Notes: generated by a model from the letters alone, not told the origin. DNA of 31,164 bases from DATKQI01 sp035532755 (GCA_035532755.1 DATKQI010000011.1:1-31164), one strand, 5' to 3'. Counted from the stretch's first letter, positions 1-6,792 are shown. Program-made: numbers and translations.

Positions 1-197
1 TCCGACGAGGTGCCGGGCACCAGTTCCTTCAGCACGTCCGGATCGACCGGGTTGCCGCGCACCTGGCTGCGCGCCTGGAAGAAGCTGCAGCCGGGCAGCG
101 CGCCCGCCAGCAGCGCCAGAAGCAGCAGCCGGCCGGTGAAGCGCGCGCCGGGAAGGCGCGAGAAGGAAACGCGGGCAGGGGCGATGGAACGGCGCAC
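1..197 (-). CDS. bamE: Outer-membrane assembly lipoprotein BamE (SmpA/OmlA family), N-terminal part
   Basis: Leftward gene cut by the window's left edge; about 65 codons are visible. The translation begins with basic residues, then a hydrophobic stretch ending in the lipobox LPGC, followed by FFQARSQVRGN and a segment ending VPGTSS, which is how mature BamE proteins begin. BamE is an accessory lipoprotein of the BAM complex that inserts beta-barrel proteins in the outer membrane. I chose the GTG at 197 because GAAGGAGG lies on the minus strand at 215-208, 10 nt upstream, and no in-frame ATG precedes the lipobox. The neighbour on the other side is the bc1 chaperone gene, transcribed divergently, an arrangement typical of alphaproteobacteria. 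The C-terminal half is not in the window, so the identity rests on the lipobox, the downstream motif and context. Confidence 0.85.
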   Translation of the reverse strand, partial: MRRSIAPARVSFSRLPGARFTGRLLLLALLAGALPGCSFFQARSQVRGNPVDPDVLKELVPGTSS

Positions 198-226
198 GCG
201 CGGCAGGCCTCCTTCTGGACACGTGC

Positions 227-293
227 CGATTGACCGCCGGGCCAGGCACGCTATGTCAGATGGGGTGTCACGACCGCCCTGGCATGTCAATCG
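227..293. repeat. 8-bp inverted repeat flanking the bamE/chaperone divergent region
   Basis: CGATTGAC at 227-234 and its exact complement GTCAATCG at 286-293 face each other across 51 bp. Each arm contains a TTGAC core, so both arms resemble -35 elements pointing towards each other. It could be an operator or chance. Confidence 0.3.
230..257 (+). promoter_or_regulatory. Candidate sigma-70 promoter for the bc1 chaperone gene
   Basis: TTGACC (230-235), 16-nt spacer, TATGTC (252-257). It would start transcription about 70 nt before the ATG at 332. Read by eye only. Confidence 0.4.
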
Positions 294-331
294 GGGCGCG
301 GCGCGGCGGAACCAGCGGTGGCGGTGCGGCA

Positions 332-865
332 ATGGGTGTACTCGGGGTTTTCAGGCGCAATCGACAGGAGCGCGCGGGCTTCGCGCTGTATGGGGCGGCG
401 GTGGCCGCGGCGCGCGATCCTTATTTCTACGCCGACCTGGGCGTGCCGGACACGCTGGACGGACGGTTCGACCTGGTGGGCCTGCATGTCTGCCTGCTGA
501 TCCGCCGGCTGCGCGCGCTGCCCGACCCCGGCCCGGCGCTGGCACAGGCTGTGTTCGACGCGATGTTCAGCGACATGGACATCAACCTGCGGGAACTGGG
601 CGTGGGCGACCTGTCGGTCGGCAAGCGGGTGAGGGCGATGTGGGAGGCCTTTCACGGCCGTGCGGCGGCCTATGACGCGGCGCTCGACGCCGCCGATCCG
701 GCGGTGCTGGAGGCAGCACTGGCGCGCAACGTGTGGCGCGGCGGGCCGGCGGAGGGGGCCGCGGCGCTGGCGCGGCTGGTGCGGGCGCAGGATGCGCATC
801 TGGCCGGGCAGGGCGTGGCGGATCTCGGGGCCGGGCAGGCCCGCTTCCTGCCGGTGCCGGCCTGA
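332..865 (+). CDS. Ubiquinol-cytochrome c chaperone family protein (CBP3-like)
   Basis: A 177-residue protein of the ubiquinol-cytochrome c chaperone family, whose mitochondrial relative Cbp3 helps assemble the cytochrome bc1 complex. The conserved core is visible: a DLVGLHVCLLIRRLR helix, then FDAMFSDMDINLRELGVGD, then a KRVRAMWEAFHGRAAAYD-type segment. There is no signal peptide, so it should be cytoplasmic or peripheral. I start at ATG 332, since upstream in-frame codons encode low-complexity sequence with no family similarity; no strong Shine-Dalgarno is seen. It is followed after 11 nt by the DUF177 gene and is probably co-transcribed with it. Bacterial members are assigned by homology, so the bc1 role here is inference. 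Confidence 0.88.
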   Translation: MGVLGVFRRNRQERAGFALYGAAVAAARDPYFYADLGVPDTLDGRFDLVGLHVCLLIRRLRALPDPGPALAQAVFDAMFSDMDINLRELGVGDLSVGKRVRAMWEAFHGRAAAYDAALDAADPAVLEAALARNVWRGGPAEGAAALARLVRAQDAHLAGQGVADLGAGQARFLPVPA

Positions 866-876
866 CGGCGGCGGGC

Positions 877-1371
877 ATGGCCCCGGAATTCTCCCGCCCG
901 GTTGCGGCCGAATCGATCGGCGAGGCCGAAACGCCACGGACGGTAGAGGCGAACCCCGGCGAATGCGCCGCCCTGGCCATCCGCTTCGGCCTGCCGGCGA
1001 TCGAACATCTGGCCTGCCGATTCGGATTGCGGCGCACGGTCGATGGGGCGATCGCGGCACGGGGGGAGCTGGAAGCGCGCATCGTGCAGACCTGCGTGGT
1101 TTCGCTGGAGCCGTTCGCGGCCGTGGTGGCGGAGCGGTTTCACCTCCGCTTCGTGCCTGCCGGCACCGAGACCGACGCGATCGATCCCGATGCCGAGGAC
1201 GAGGTGCCCTGCGCCGATGGCGTGATCGATCTGGGCGAGGCGGCGGCGGAGCAGCTCGCGCTGGCGCTGGACCCCTATCCGCGCCGCCCGGACGCCGCGC
1301 TGCCCGAGGCGGCGGATGCACCGGCGCCGCACCCGTTCGCGTCGCTCGCGGCATGGAAGCCGCGCGGCTGA
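877..1371 (+). CDS. DUF177 (YceD family) protein
   Basis: A 164-residue member of the YceD/DUF177 family, commonly encoded directly upstream of rpmF and linked in E. coli and plants to 23S rRNA accumulation. Visible family features are the central VQTCVVSLEPF segment, an acidic DAIDPDAEDE-like stretch, and the C-terminal ALDPYPRRP motif that is the best hallmark of the family. ATG 877 begins at MAPEFSRPV, 11 nt after the preceding stop; upstream in-frame sequence is low-complexity. The gene order chaperone-DUF177-rpmF-plsX-fabH supports the call. It probably acts in the cytoplasm on ribosomal RNA, but the biochemical activity is unknown. Confidence 0.88.
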   Translation: MAPEFSRPVAAESIGEAETPRTVEANPGECAALAIRFGLPAIEHLACRFGLRRTVDGAIAARGELEARIVQTCVVSLEPFAAVVAERFHLRFVPAGTETDAIDPDAEDEVPCADGVIDLGEAAAEQLALALDPYPRRPDAALPEAADAPAPHPFASLAAWKPRG

Positions 1372-1408
1372 CATGCACCGCCGGGGCAGGGTGTTTCGGG
1401 GCTTTGCC

Positions 1409-1437
1409 TTGCGGGGCGGCGGACCCTCTGCTAAGGG
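1409..1437 (+). promoter_or_regulatory. Possible promoter before rpmF
   Basis: TTGCGG (1409-1414), 17-nt spacer, TAAGGG (1432-1437) with TGC directly in front of the -10. It lies in the 143-nt gap upstream of rpmF. The -10 is poor against the standard consensus but resembles other TGCTAG-type -10 elements in this window. Confidence 0.22.
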
Positions 1438-1514
1438 GCGCGGCTCACGATATGGCAGGACTGTGGCGCGGTGGCTGTGGCCCCGCACCACGCATCACGG
1501 AGGGGCTTTGTCCC

Positions 1515-1718
1515 ATGGCGGTACCCAAGAAGAAGACCTCGCCCTCGCGGCGGGGAATGCGGCGCAGCCACGAGGCGCTGTCCGTCGAGGCGCATGCGGA
1601 GTGCCTGAATTGCGGCGAGCTGAAGCGCCCGCACCATGTGTGCAGCCATTGCGGCCATTACGATGGGCGCGAGGTGGTGGCGGCCGGCAAGGCGCTGAAG
1701 GGTGCCGTCCGAACCTGA
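1515..1718 (+). CDS. rpmF: 50S ribosomal protein L32
   Basis: A 67-residue protein with the L32 signature: it starts MAVPKKKTSPSRRGMRRSH and carries the zinc-ribbon pairs CLNCG and CSHCG. It is therefore the four-cysteine (C+) form of L32 that can bind zinc. L32 sits in the large ribosomal subunit near the peptidyl-transferase centre. GGAGGGG at 1499-1505 is a good ribosome-binding site about 9 nt before ATG 1515. It is followed by plsX after about 58 nt; rpmF-plsX-fabH is one of the most conserved bacterial gene strings. Its length is slightly above the usual 55-65 because of a short C-terminal extension. Confidence 0.97.
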   Translation: MAVPKKKTSPSRRGMRRSHEALSVEAHAECLNCGELKRPHHVCSHCGHYDGREVVAAGKALKGAVRT

Positions 1719-1776
1719 TCCCGCGCGCCCGCCCCCGGCACGGCTTGCCGGTGTGATGGAGCAGGGCGGGCAGCCG

Positions 1777-2853
1777 ATGAATGGCGTGTTCACCGTGGCG
1801 GTGGACGCGATGGGCGGAGACCACGCGCCGGAGATGGTGGTGGAAGGCTTGGCGTTGACCGCCGAGCGCCACCCCGAGGCGCGTTTTCTGCTGGTGGGGG
1901 ACGAGGCGCGGCTTGCCGGGCTGGTCGCGCGCCACCATCGCGTGGCTGCGAGCTGCACGCTGCGCCATGCGCCGGAGGTGATCGGCAACGACACGAAGCC
2001 GACCGCGGCGCTGCGGCTGCGCAATTCCTCGATGCGGGTGGCCATCGACGCGGTGGCGGCCAACGAGGCATCCGGCGTGGTCTCGGCCGGCAATACCGGC
2101 GCGCTGATGGCCATGGCGAAGATCGTGCTGAAGACGCTGCCGGGCATCGGCCGGCCGGCGATGGCGGCGATCGGCCCGTCGGCGCGGGGAGACGTGGTGA
2201 TGCTGGACCTTGGCGCCAACATCACCTGCGATGCCCGCAACCTCGTGGAATTCGCGGTGATGGGCGACGTGTTCGCCCGTACCGTGCTGGGGCTGACGGC
2301 ACCCAGCATCGGTCTGCTCAACGTGGGATCGGAGGAGCTGAAGGGCGATGACCGGCTGCGCGCGGCGGCCGAGGTGCTGCGCGCGAGCCACATCGCCCCG
2401 CAGTTCCGCGGCTTCGTGGAGGGGCACGACATCGCCGGCGGCACGACCGATGTTGTCGTGACCGACGGCTTCACAGGCAATGTCGCGCTGAAGACCGGCG
2501 AGGGCGCGCTGAAGCTGGTGGGCGACCTGCTGCGCGAGGTGTTCACGAGTTCCGTCTCGGCGCGGCTTGCCTACCTGCTGGCCCGCCCGGGGCTGGACCG
2601 GCTGCGCGAATGGCTCGATCCGCGGCGCTACAATGGCGCGGTGCTGCTGGGGCTGAACGGCGTGGTGGTGAAATCCCACGGCGGGGCGGACGGGCAGGGC
2701 TTCGCCCATGCCATGGACGTCGGGCTGGACATGGTGGTGCACCGCTTCAACGAGCGCATCCGCGAGGGGCTGACGCAGATCATGGCGCTGGAAGTGGCCG
2801 CGACCGCGGCGCGCGAGGGCGAGGGCGGCGCACGGCTCGCCACGGCCGAATAG
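1777..2853 (+). CDS. plsX: Phosphate acyltransferase PlsX
   Basis: A 358-residue PlsX, which makes acyl-phosphate from acyl-ACP for the PlsY route of phosphatidic acid synthesis; it is a peripheral membrane enzyme. The N-terminal VAVDAMGGDHAP motif, the SAGNTGALMAMA motif, the MLDLGANITCDA segment and GGTTDVVVTDGFTGNVALK are all characteristic. I start at ATG 1777 because the family motif begins only a few residues later. ATG 1756, and a GTG at 1702 that would overlap rpmF, are in-frame alternatives. The gene lies between rpmF and fabH, so it is likely transcribed with lipid-initiation genes. The tail past MALEVAATAA is a short low-complexity extension. Confidence 0.94.
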   Translation: MNGVFTVAVDAMGGDHAPEMVVEGLALTAERHPEARFLLVGDEARLAGLVARHHRVAASCTLRHAPEVIGNDTKPTAALRLRNSSMRVAIDAVAANEASGVVSAGNTGALMAMAKIVLKTLPGIGRPAMAAIGPSARGDVVMLDLGANITCDARNLVEFAVMGDVFARTVLGLTAPSIGLLNVGSEELKGDDRLRAAAEVLRASHIAPQFRGFVEGHDIAGGTTDVVVTDGFTGNVALKTGEGALKLVGDLLREVFTSSVSARLAYLLARPGLDRLREWLDPRRYNGAVLLGLNGVVVKSHGGADGQGFAHAMDVGLDMVVHRFNERIREGLTQIMALEVAATAAREGEGGARLATAE

Positions 2854-2873
2854 ACAAAAAAGGAAACCTGGCG

Positions 2874-3830
2874 TTGCGTTCTGTTCTCGCCGGAGTCGGC
2901 GGCTATCTGCCTGAGCGCGTGGTGACGAATGCGGAACTGGCGACGAGGCTCGACACCTCCGACGCCTGGATCGTGGCGCGCACCGGCATCCGCCAGCGCC
3001 ACATCGCCGGCCCGCACGAGACGGCGGCTTTCATGGGGGCGGCGGCGGCGCGGGTTGCGCTGGACCGTGCCGAGGTGGGCCCCGGGGCGGTGGATGCGAT
3101 CATCGTCGCGACCAGCACGCCCGACCAGGCGTTTCCGGCAACCGCCGTGCGCATCCAGGCCGCGCTGGACGTGGGCCAGGGGTTCGGGTTCGATCTGGCG
3201 GCCGCCTGCGCCGGCTTCATCTATGCGCTGTCGGTGGCGGACGGGATGATCCGCTCGGGGCAGGCGCGCGGCGTGCTGGTGATCGGCACCGAGGTCTATT
3301 CCCGCATCCTGGACTGGAATGATCGCGGCACCTGCGTGCTGTTCGGCGACGGGGCGGGCGCGGTGTTTCTCCAGGCGGCGGAGGAGGAAGGCCGCGGCGT
3401 GCTGTCGACGCACATGCATGCCGACGGGCGGCTGGGCGACATTCTGTACGTGGACGGCGCGGTGGGGCAGCGGACGCGGCCCGGCACGCTGGTGATGAAC
3501 GGGCGGGAAGTGTTCCGCCACGCGGTGAACCGGCTGGCCGAGGCGGTGGACGAGGCGCTGGCGGCGAACGGGCTGCCGCGGGAGGCGGTGAGCTGGCTGG
3601 TGCCGCACCAGGCCAATTTGCGCATCATCGATGCGATGGGCCGCAAGCTGGGACTGCCGCCCGAGCGGGTGGTGGTGACGGTGGACCGCCACGCAAACAC
3701 CTCCGCCGCCTCGGTGCCGCTCGCGCTGGCCGAAGCCTGGGGTGACGGACGCATCCGGTCCGGCGATCTGGTGCTGATGGAAGCGCTGGGGGGTGGGCTG
3801 ACCTGGGGATCGGCCCTGGTGCGGATTTAG
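2874..3830 (+). CDS. fabH: Beta-ketoacyl-ACP synthase III
   Basis: A 318-residue FabH, which condenses acetyl-CoA with malonyl-ACP to start type II fatty acid synthesis. The catalytic triad is readable: Cys112 in AAACAGF, His in PHQANLRI and Asn in HANTSAASVP; the C-terminal EALGGGLTWGSALVRI segment is typical. The start is TTG at 2874, chosen because AAAAAAGGA lies about 9 nt upstream and the translation then begins LRSVLAGVGGYLPERVV, where FabH proteins normally begin. No ATG or GTG gives a full-length enzyme in this frame. It follows plsX after 20 nt. The rare TTG start may lower its translation relative to plsX. Confidence 0.96.
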   Translation: MRSVLAGVGGYLPERVVTNAELATRLDTSDAWIVARTGIRQRHIAGPHETAAFMGAAAARVALDRAEVGPGAVDAIIVATSTPDQAFPATAVRIQAALDVGQGFGFDLAAACAGFIYALSVADGMIRSGQARGVLVIGTEVYSRILDWNDRGTCVLFGDGAGAVFLQAAEEEGRGVLSTHMHADGRLGDILYVDGAVGQRTRPGTLVMNGREVFRHAVNRLAEAVDEALAANGLPREAVSWLVPHQANLRIIDAMGRKLGLPPERVVVTVDRHANTSAASVPLALAEAWGDGRIRSGDLVLMEALGGGLTWGSALVRI

Positions 3831-3878
3831 CGTCCTCTCGCGGAGCCGCGCGGCAAATATCTGATGCTGCGTGATTTC

Positions 3879-3906
3879 TTGACTTGTGGAACCGGCCTGC
3901 TAGCGT
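3879..3906 (+). promoter_or_regulatory. Candidate promoter for ihfA
   Basis: TTGACT (3879-3884), 16-nt spacer, TAGCGT (3901-3906) preceded by CTGC. The -10 ends exactly 6 nt before the ihfA ATG at 3913, so the predicted transcription start falls on or next to the start codon. Confidence 0.5.
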
Positions 3907-3912
3907 TGGACG

Positions 3913-4230
3913 ATGAGCAGTGTAACGCGCGCCCAACTGGCCGAGACGATCTACACCGAAGTCGGCCTGTCCCGTAACGAATCCGCCGATCTGCTGGAAT
4001 CGGTGCTGGAGCGCATCTGCGCGGTCCTGGAATCGGGCGAATCCGTGAAAATCAGCGGATTCGGCACCTTCTCGGTGCGCCAGAAGGGGCGCCGGGTGGG
4101 GCGGAACCCGAAGACGGGCGTGGAGGTGCCGATCCTGCCGCGCCGGGTTCTGGTGTTCCGCCCGAGCCAGGTGCTGAAGGCCGCGGTGAACGGCCAGGTT
4201 GCCGAAGCGGGGGCCGGAGACCAGGCATGA
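3913..4230 (+). CDS. ihfA: Integration host factor subunit alpha
   Basis: A 105-residue member of the HU/IHF family. The dimerising helices (TRAQLAETIYTEVGLSRNES), the VKISGFGTFSVRQKGRR core and the beta-arm with RNPKTGVEVPI, containing the proline that intercalates into DNA, are all present. The E. coli subunit is 99 residues, so this copy has a slightly long C-terminal tail. IHF bends DNA at specific sites in replication, recombination and promoter activation. No good Shine-Dalgarno precedes ATG 3913, and a promoter-like pair ends 6 nt upstream, so the mRNA may be leaderless. Its stop overlaps the MerR start by 4 nt (ATGA), a conserved alphaproteobacterial pairing. Confidence 0.96.
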   Translation: MSSVTRAQLAETIYTEVGLSRNESADLLESVLERICAVLESGESVKISGFGTFSVRQKGRRVGRNPKTGVEVPILPRRVLVFRPSQVLKAAVNGQVAEAGAGDQA

Positions 4231-4757
4231 GCGATGACGGCGAGGGCGTGCGGACGAAGCCGAAAAAGGCCCCGAATGCCTTCCGCACGATCAGCGAGGT
4301 GGCGGATGAGCTTCACATTCCGCAGCATGTCCTGCGGTTCTGGGAGACGAAATTTCCGCTGGTGAAGCCGCTGAAGCGCGGCGGCGGCCGGCGCTACTAC
4401 CGGCCCGACGACATCGCGCTGCTGCGGCGAATTTCCGACCTTCTCTATATTCAGGGCTACACGATCAAGGGAGTGCAGCGCCTGTTGCGGGAGGGCGGCG
4501 GCCAGTTGGCGGACGATATCCCGCCGGCCTCGCCGGCCGAGCGCGAGGCGGCGGCGGCCGAGCTTGTCCGCGTGCCCGGCGCGGAGGAGGAACACGCGGA
4601 GCCGGCCCTGCTGCCCATGCCGGGGCTGGAGCCGGTGAGGCCGGCAGTACCACGCCCCGCCGCCCGGCCGAAAGCCGATCCGGAGATCGAGCGGATGCGT
4701 CTGGTGCTGGCCGAGACCCTGCGCGAGCTGGAAGCCCTGCGCGCGCTGCTGGGGTGA
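4227..4757 (+). CDS. MerR family transcriptional regulator
   Basis: A 176-residue protein with an N-terminal MerR helix-turn-helix: TISEVADELHIPQHVLRFWE followed by the wing residues KRGGGRRYYRPDDI and a second helix pair ending in YTIKGVQRLL (about residues 20-90). The middle is a proline/alanine-rich linker, and the C-terminal helix IERMRLVLAETLRELEALRALL looks like a dimerising coiled coil. No effector-binding cysteines are evident. It is the MerR-like gene normally found directly after ihfA in alphaproteobacteria, translationally coupled through an ATGA overlap. Its target genes are unknown. Confidence 0.88.
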   Translation: MSDDGEGVRTKPKKAPNAFRTISEVADELHIPQHVLRFWETKFPLVKPLKRGGGRRYYRPDDIALLRRISDLLYIQGYTIKGVQRLLREGGGQLADDIPPASPAEREAAAAELVRVPGAEEEHAEPALLPMPGLEPVRPAVPRPAARPKADPEIERMRLVLAETLRELEALRALLG

Positions 4758-4766
4758 GCGACCGCG

Positions 4767-4795
4767 TTGCAGCCGGTGCGGCGCGCTGCTAGACA
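4767..4795 (+). promoter_or_regulatory. Promoter of the tRNA-Pro gene
   Basis: TTGCAG (4767-4772), 17-nt spacer, TAGACA (4790-4795) preceded by TGC. The predicted start lies about 7 nt before the mature tRNA 5' end at 4809. Confidence 0.55.
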
Positions 4796-4808
4796 GGCCC
4801 CCGCCGGT

Positions 4809-4885
4809 CGGAGCGTAGCGCAGTCTGGTAGCGCATCAGTCTGGGGGACTGGGGGTCGTGGGTTCGAATCCCGCCGCTCCGACCA
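4809..4885 (+). tRNA. tRNA-Pro, anticodon GGG
   Basis: A 77-nt cloverleaf. The acceptor stem pairs CGGAGCG (4809-4815) with CGCTCCG (4875-4881); the discriminator is A and CCA is encoded (4883-4885). The D-loop contains GGTAGCGC, the anticodon stem is TCAGT/ACTGG (4836-4840 with 4848-4852) and the seven-base loop CTGGGGG puts GGG at 4843-4845. The T-loop TTCGAAT is standard. The first C:G pair of the acceptor is a known proline identity feature. It reads CCC and CCU codons. A short hairpin and then an insertion sequence follow directly. Confidence 0.95.
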
Positions 4886-4886
4886 A

Positions 4887-4901
4887 CCGGAGCAGGTCCG
4901 G
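4887..4901 (+). terminator. Short hairpin after tRNA-Pro, possibly a terminator stem
   Basis: CCGGA (4887-4891), loop GCAGG, TCCGG (4897-4901). The place where a U-run would be expected is occupied 6 nt later by the left end of the insertion sequence, so terminator function is doubtful. Confidence 0.25.
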
Positions 4902-4907
4902 CCCGGC

Positions 4908-4945
4908 GACATGGGTAACGCCCTGTTCCTAAGACATGGGTGACA
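4908..4945 (+). repeat. Left terminal inverted repeat of the IS
   Basis: Begins GACATGGGTAAC (4908-4919); a second near-copy GACATGGGTGAC lies at 4933-4944, 25 bp further in. The same two-copy layout with the same 25-bp spacing is present at the other end. Confidence 0.75.
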
Positions 4946-6113
4946 ACCTCGAGCCGAACGGGTTGTCGATGGGTTGCAGGGTTTTTTGCTCCAGGTCGAT
5001 GTATCCGAGATCGTAGTGCATGAAGCTGACGAGCCAAATGCCGTTGTCGACCTCCTTGAGGCCGAGTTTCTGGCCGGCGAGCACGGTTGAGATGTTGATT
5101 TTCTTGCGGTGCATGCAGATGCGGCCGCAGGCGGTGACGAGGTATTCGCGGTCGTGCAGCGGGTATTCGAGGTCGGGCAGGCCGAAGTAAGGTTTGCTTG
5201 ACGAGGTATAGAGATCGGCCGGTCGCTTCATTTCGAGTGCCTGATGCGGGCGTTCGGTGTTGAACTCCTGGACGAATTCGTCGAAGCGCGCCTGCTGCTG
5301 AAGGCTGTTCATGCCCGGCGGCCGGGTTGTCTCCTTCTTCAGCGTCAGGTGCATGCGCTCGTGGCGGCCGTTCTGCTGCGGATTGCCCGGCTTGATGCGC
5401 TCGATGGCGATGCCGAGGCGGAGCCACCAGACGGACAGCCTGGAGAGGTTGAAGAGGGCGTTGGGGCTGGCGAACGGAACACCGTTGTCGGAGCGGATGG
5501 CGGCGGGCAGACCGCGTTCCTGGAACAGCCGCTGGAAGGCGGCGATCGCGGGCTCCTCGCGGGTGGAGTCGAGGGCTTCGCAGAGCAGCAGGAAGCGCGA
5601 GGCATGGTCGGTGACGGTGAGCGGATAGCAGTAGCGGGTGTTGCCGAGCTGGAACTCGCCCTTGAAGTCGGTGCACCAGAGGTCGTTGGGATTGGCGCCT
5701 GTCGAGAGCGGCGTGCCCTGGGCGCGATTGCGCCTGCGGCCCAAGCGGCTGACCAGGCCGTGGCGGTCGAGCACGGCGTGGATGGTGCTTTGGGCGGGGA
5801 CGCGCAGCTCGCCGGGCAGGCGGCGGACCAGCAGTTCGCGGATTTTGCGCGCACCCCAGTGTGGTTTGCCACGCTTGAGGCTGACGACCAGCCCCTCGAT
5901 CTGCGGCGGCAGCTGGTTGGCATAGCGGACCGGCCGGCGGGATCGGTCAGTGAGTGCGGCGCTGCCCTCGTCCTTGTAGCGACCGAGGATCTTGTAGCCG
6001 GTTTTGCGGGAGATGCCGAACTCGCGGCAGACATCCGTCATGGCCTCCCCATCGAGGAGGCGGGCAATGAAGCGGAGACGTTCTTCCATGGCCGAACAAG
6101 CTTTCCACGGCAT
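4929..6113 (-). CDS. IS481 family transposase (DDE integrase fold)
   Basis: A 394-residue transposase. The N-terminus MPWKACSAMEERLRFIARLL followed by the helix-turn-helix with CREFGISRKTGYKIL (about residues 20-46) is the IS481 hallmark. The integrase core supplies the DDE residues: Asp149 in CTDFKGEF, Asp209 in IRSDNGVPF and Glu252 in NGRHERMH; a TERPHQAL segment follows, typical of rve-type transposases. The start is ATG at 6113, with GGGAGG 5 nt upstream; an in-frame GTG two codons earlier is a poorer choice. The reading frame is uninterrupted. The stop (4929) falls in the left inverted repeat. No second transposase or passenger gene is present. Confidence 0.95.
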   Translation of the reverse strand: MPWKACSAMEERLRFIARLLDGEAMTDVCREFGISRKTGYKILGRYKDEGSAALTDRSRRPVRYANQLPPQIEGLVVSLKRGKPHWGARKIRELLVRRLPGELRVPAQSTIHAVLDRHGLVSRLGRRRNRAQGTPLSTGANPNDLWCTDFKGEFQLGNTRYCYPLTVTDHASRFLLLCEALDSTREEPAIAAFQRLFQERGLPAAIRSDNGVPFASPNALFNLSRLSVWWLRLGIAIERIKPGNPQQNGRHERMHLTLKKETTRPPGMNSLQQQARFDEFVQEFNTERPHQALEMKRPADLYTSSSKPYFGLPDLEYPLHDREYLVTACGRICMHRKKINISTVLAGQKLGLKEVDNGIWLVSFMHYDLGYIDLEQKTLQPIDNPFGSRLSPMS

Positions 6114-6140
6114 CCACACCTCCCGCCGAAAGGCGGAAAG

Positions 6141-6178
6141 TGTTACCCATGTGTCCGGAACAAGATGTCACCTTTGTC
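6141..6178 (-). repeat. Right terminal inverted repeat of the IS
   Basis: Read on the minus strand from 6178 it starts GACAAAGGTGAC and carries a second copy CACATGGGTAAC 25 bp in (plus strand 6142-6153). It matches the left end at 27 of 38 positions. Confidence 0.75.
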
Positions 6179-6192
6179 TCGGGTCGTACAAT
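6165..6192 (+). promoter_or_regulatory. Candidate hybrid promoter: -35 in the IS end, -10 in flanking DNA
   Basis: ATGTCA (6165-6170) lies inside the right inverted repeat; a 16-nt spacer leads to TACAAT (6187-6192) just outside the element. Matches to the standard hexamers are 4/6 and 5/6. It would start transcription about 15 nt before the nudK ATG. Confidence 0.4.
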
Positions 6193-6213
6193 TCCCCCAC
6201 GGCAAGGCAGGCC

Positions 6214-6792
6214 ATGACCCCGCGCATCCGCGTCAAGAGCGTCGAAATCCTCTCCCAGGGCTGGTCGGTGCTGAAGCGCACGATCCTGGACTACCGCCGG
6301 GCAGACGGCACCTGGCAGACTCTCGCGCGGGAGACGTACGATCGCGGCAACGGCGCGACCATATTGCTCTACGATCCCGATCGGAAGACCGTGCTGCTGA
6401 TCCGCCAGTTCCGCTTCCCCGCCTTCGCCGCCGGCCACCCCGGCTTCCTCGTGGAAACCTGCGGCGGCGTGCTGGAGGGGGACGATCCCGCCACCTGCAT
6501 CGCCCGCGAGGTGGAGGAGGAGACAGGCTACCGCATCCGCGATCCGCAGCGTGTGTTCGATGCGTTCATGAGCCCTGGCGCCGTCACCGAACGCCTCACC
6601 TTCTTCATCGCCCGCTACGCGCCTACGGACCGCATCGGCCCCGGCGGCGGGCTGGCCGAGGAAGGCGAGGAGATCGAATTGCTGGAGCCCACCCTGGACG
6701 AGGCGCTGGCGATGATCGAGGCCGGCGAGATCGTGGACGCGAAAACCATCATGCTGCTGCAGTACGCGAAGCTGCACCGGCTGATGGAGTGA
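6214..6792 (+). CDS. nudK: GDP-mannose pyrophosphatase NudK-like Nudix hydrolase
   Basis: A 192-residue Nudix hydrolase closely resembling E. coli NudK along its length: ETYDRGNGATILLYD, LLIRQFRFPAF, the Nudix box ending REVEEETGY, FMSPGAVTERLTFFIA, a GPGGG loop and the EIVDAKTIMLLQYAKL C-terminus. NudK cleaves GDP-mannose to GMP and mannose-1-phosphate. The first glutamate of the canonical Nudix box (GX5E) is Asp here, whereas NudK has Glu; the catalytic REVEEE part is intact. ATG 6214 has AAGGCAGG just upstream. It stands alone, 35 nt from the right end of the IS, with accC convergent on its other side. ADP-ribose pyrophosphatase is the main alternative activity. Confidence 0.88.
   Translation: MTPRIRVKSVEILSQGWSVLKRTILDYRRADGTWQTLARETYDRGNGATILLYDPDRKTVLLIRQFRFPAFAAGHPGFLVETCGGVLEGDDPATCIAREVEEETGYRIRDPQRVFDAFMSPGAVTERLTFFIARYAPTDRIGPGGGLAEEGEEIELLEPTLDEALAMIEAGEIVDAKTIMLLQYAKLHRLME

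Larger units (their letters stand above)
4908..6178. mobile_element. Complete IS481-type insertion sequence, about 1.27 kb
   Basis: The element is bounded by imperfect 38-bp terminal inverted repeats (4908-4945 and 6141-6178; 27 of 38 positions match by hand). It contains one intact leftward transposase gene. The transposase stop codon lies inside the left repeat. Flanking sequences (CCCGGC on the left, TCGGGT on the right) do not form a clear direct repeat, so the target duplication is either absent, decayed, or my boundaries are off by a few bases. It sits between tRNA-Pro and nudK and probably separated nudK from its original upstream region. Both the gene and the ends look intact, suggesting recent or still possible activity. 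Confidence 0.85.

Noticed and set aside
4898..6188. Target-site duplication around the IS
   Set aside because: Left flank CCGGCCCGGC and right flank TCGGGTCGTA share no convincing direct repeat, so none is reported.
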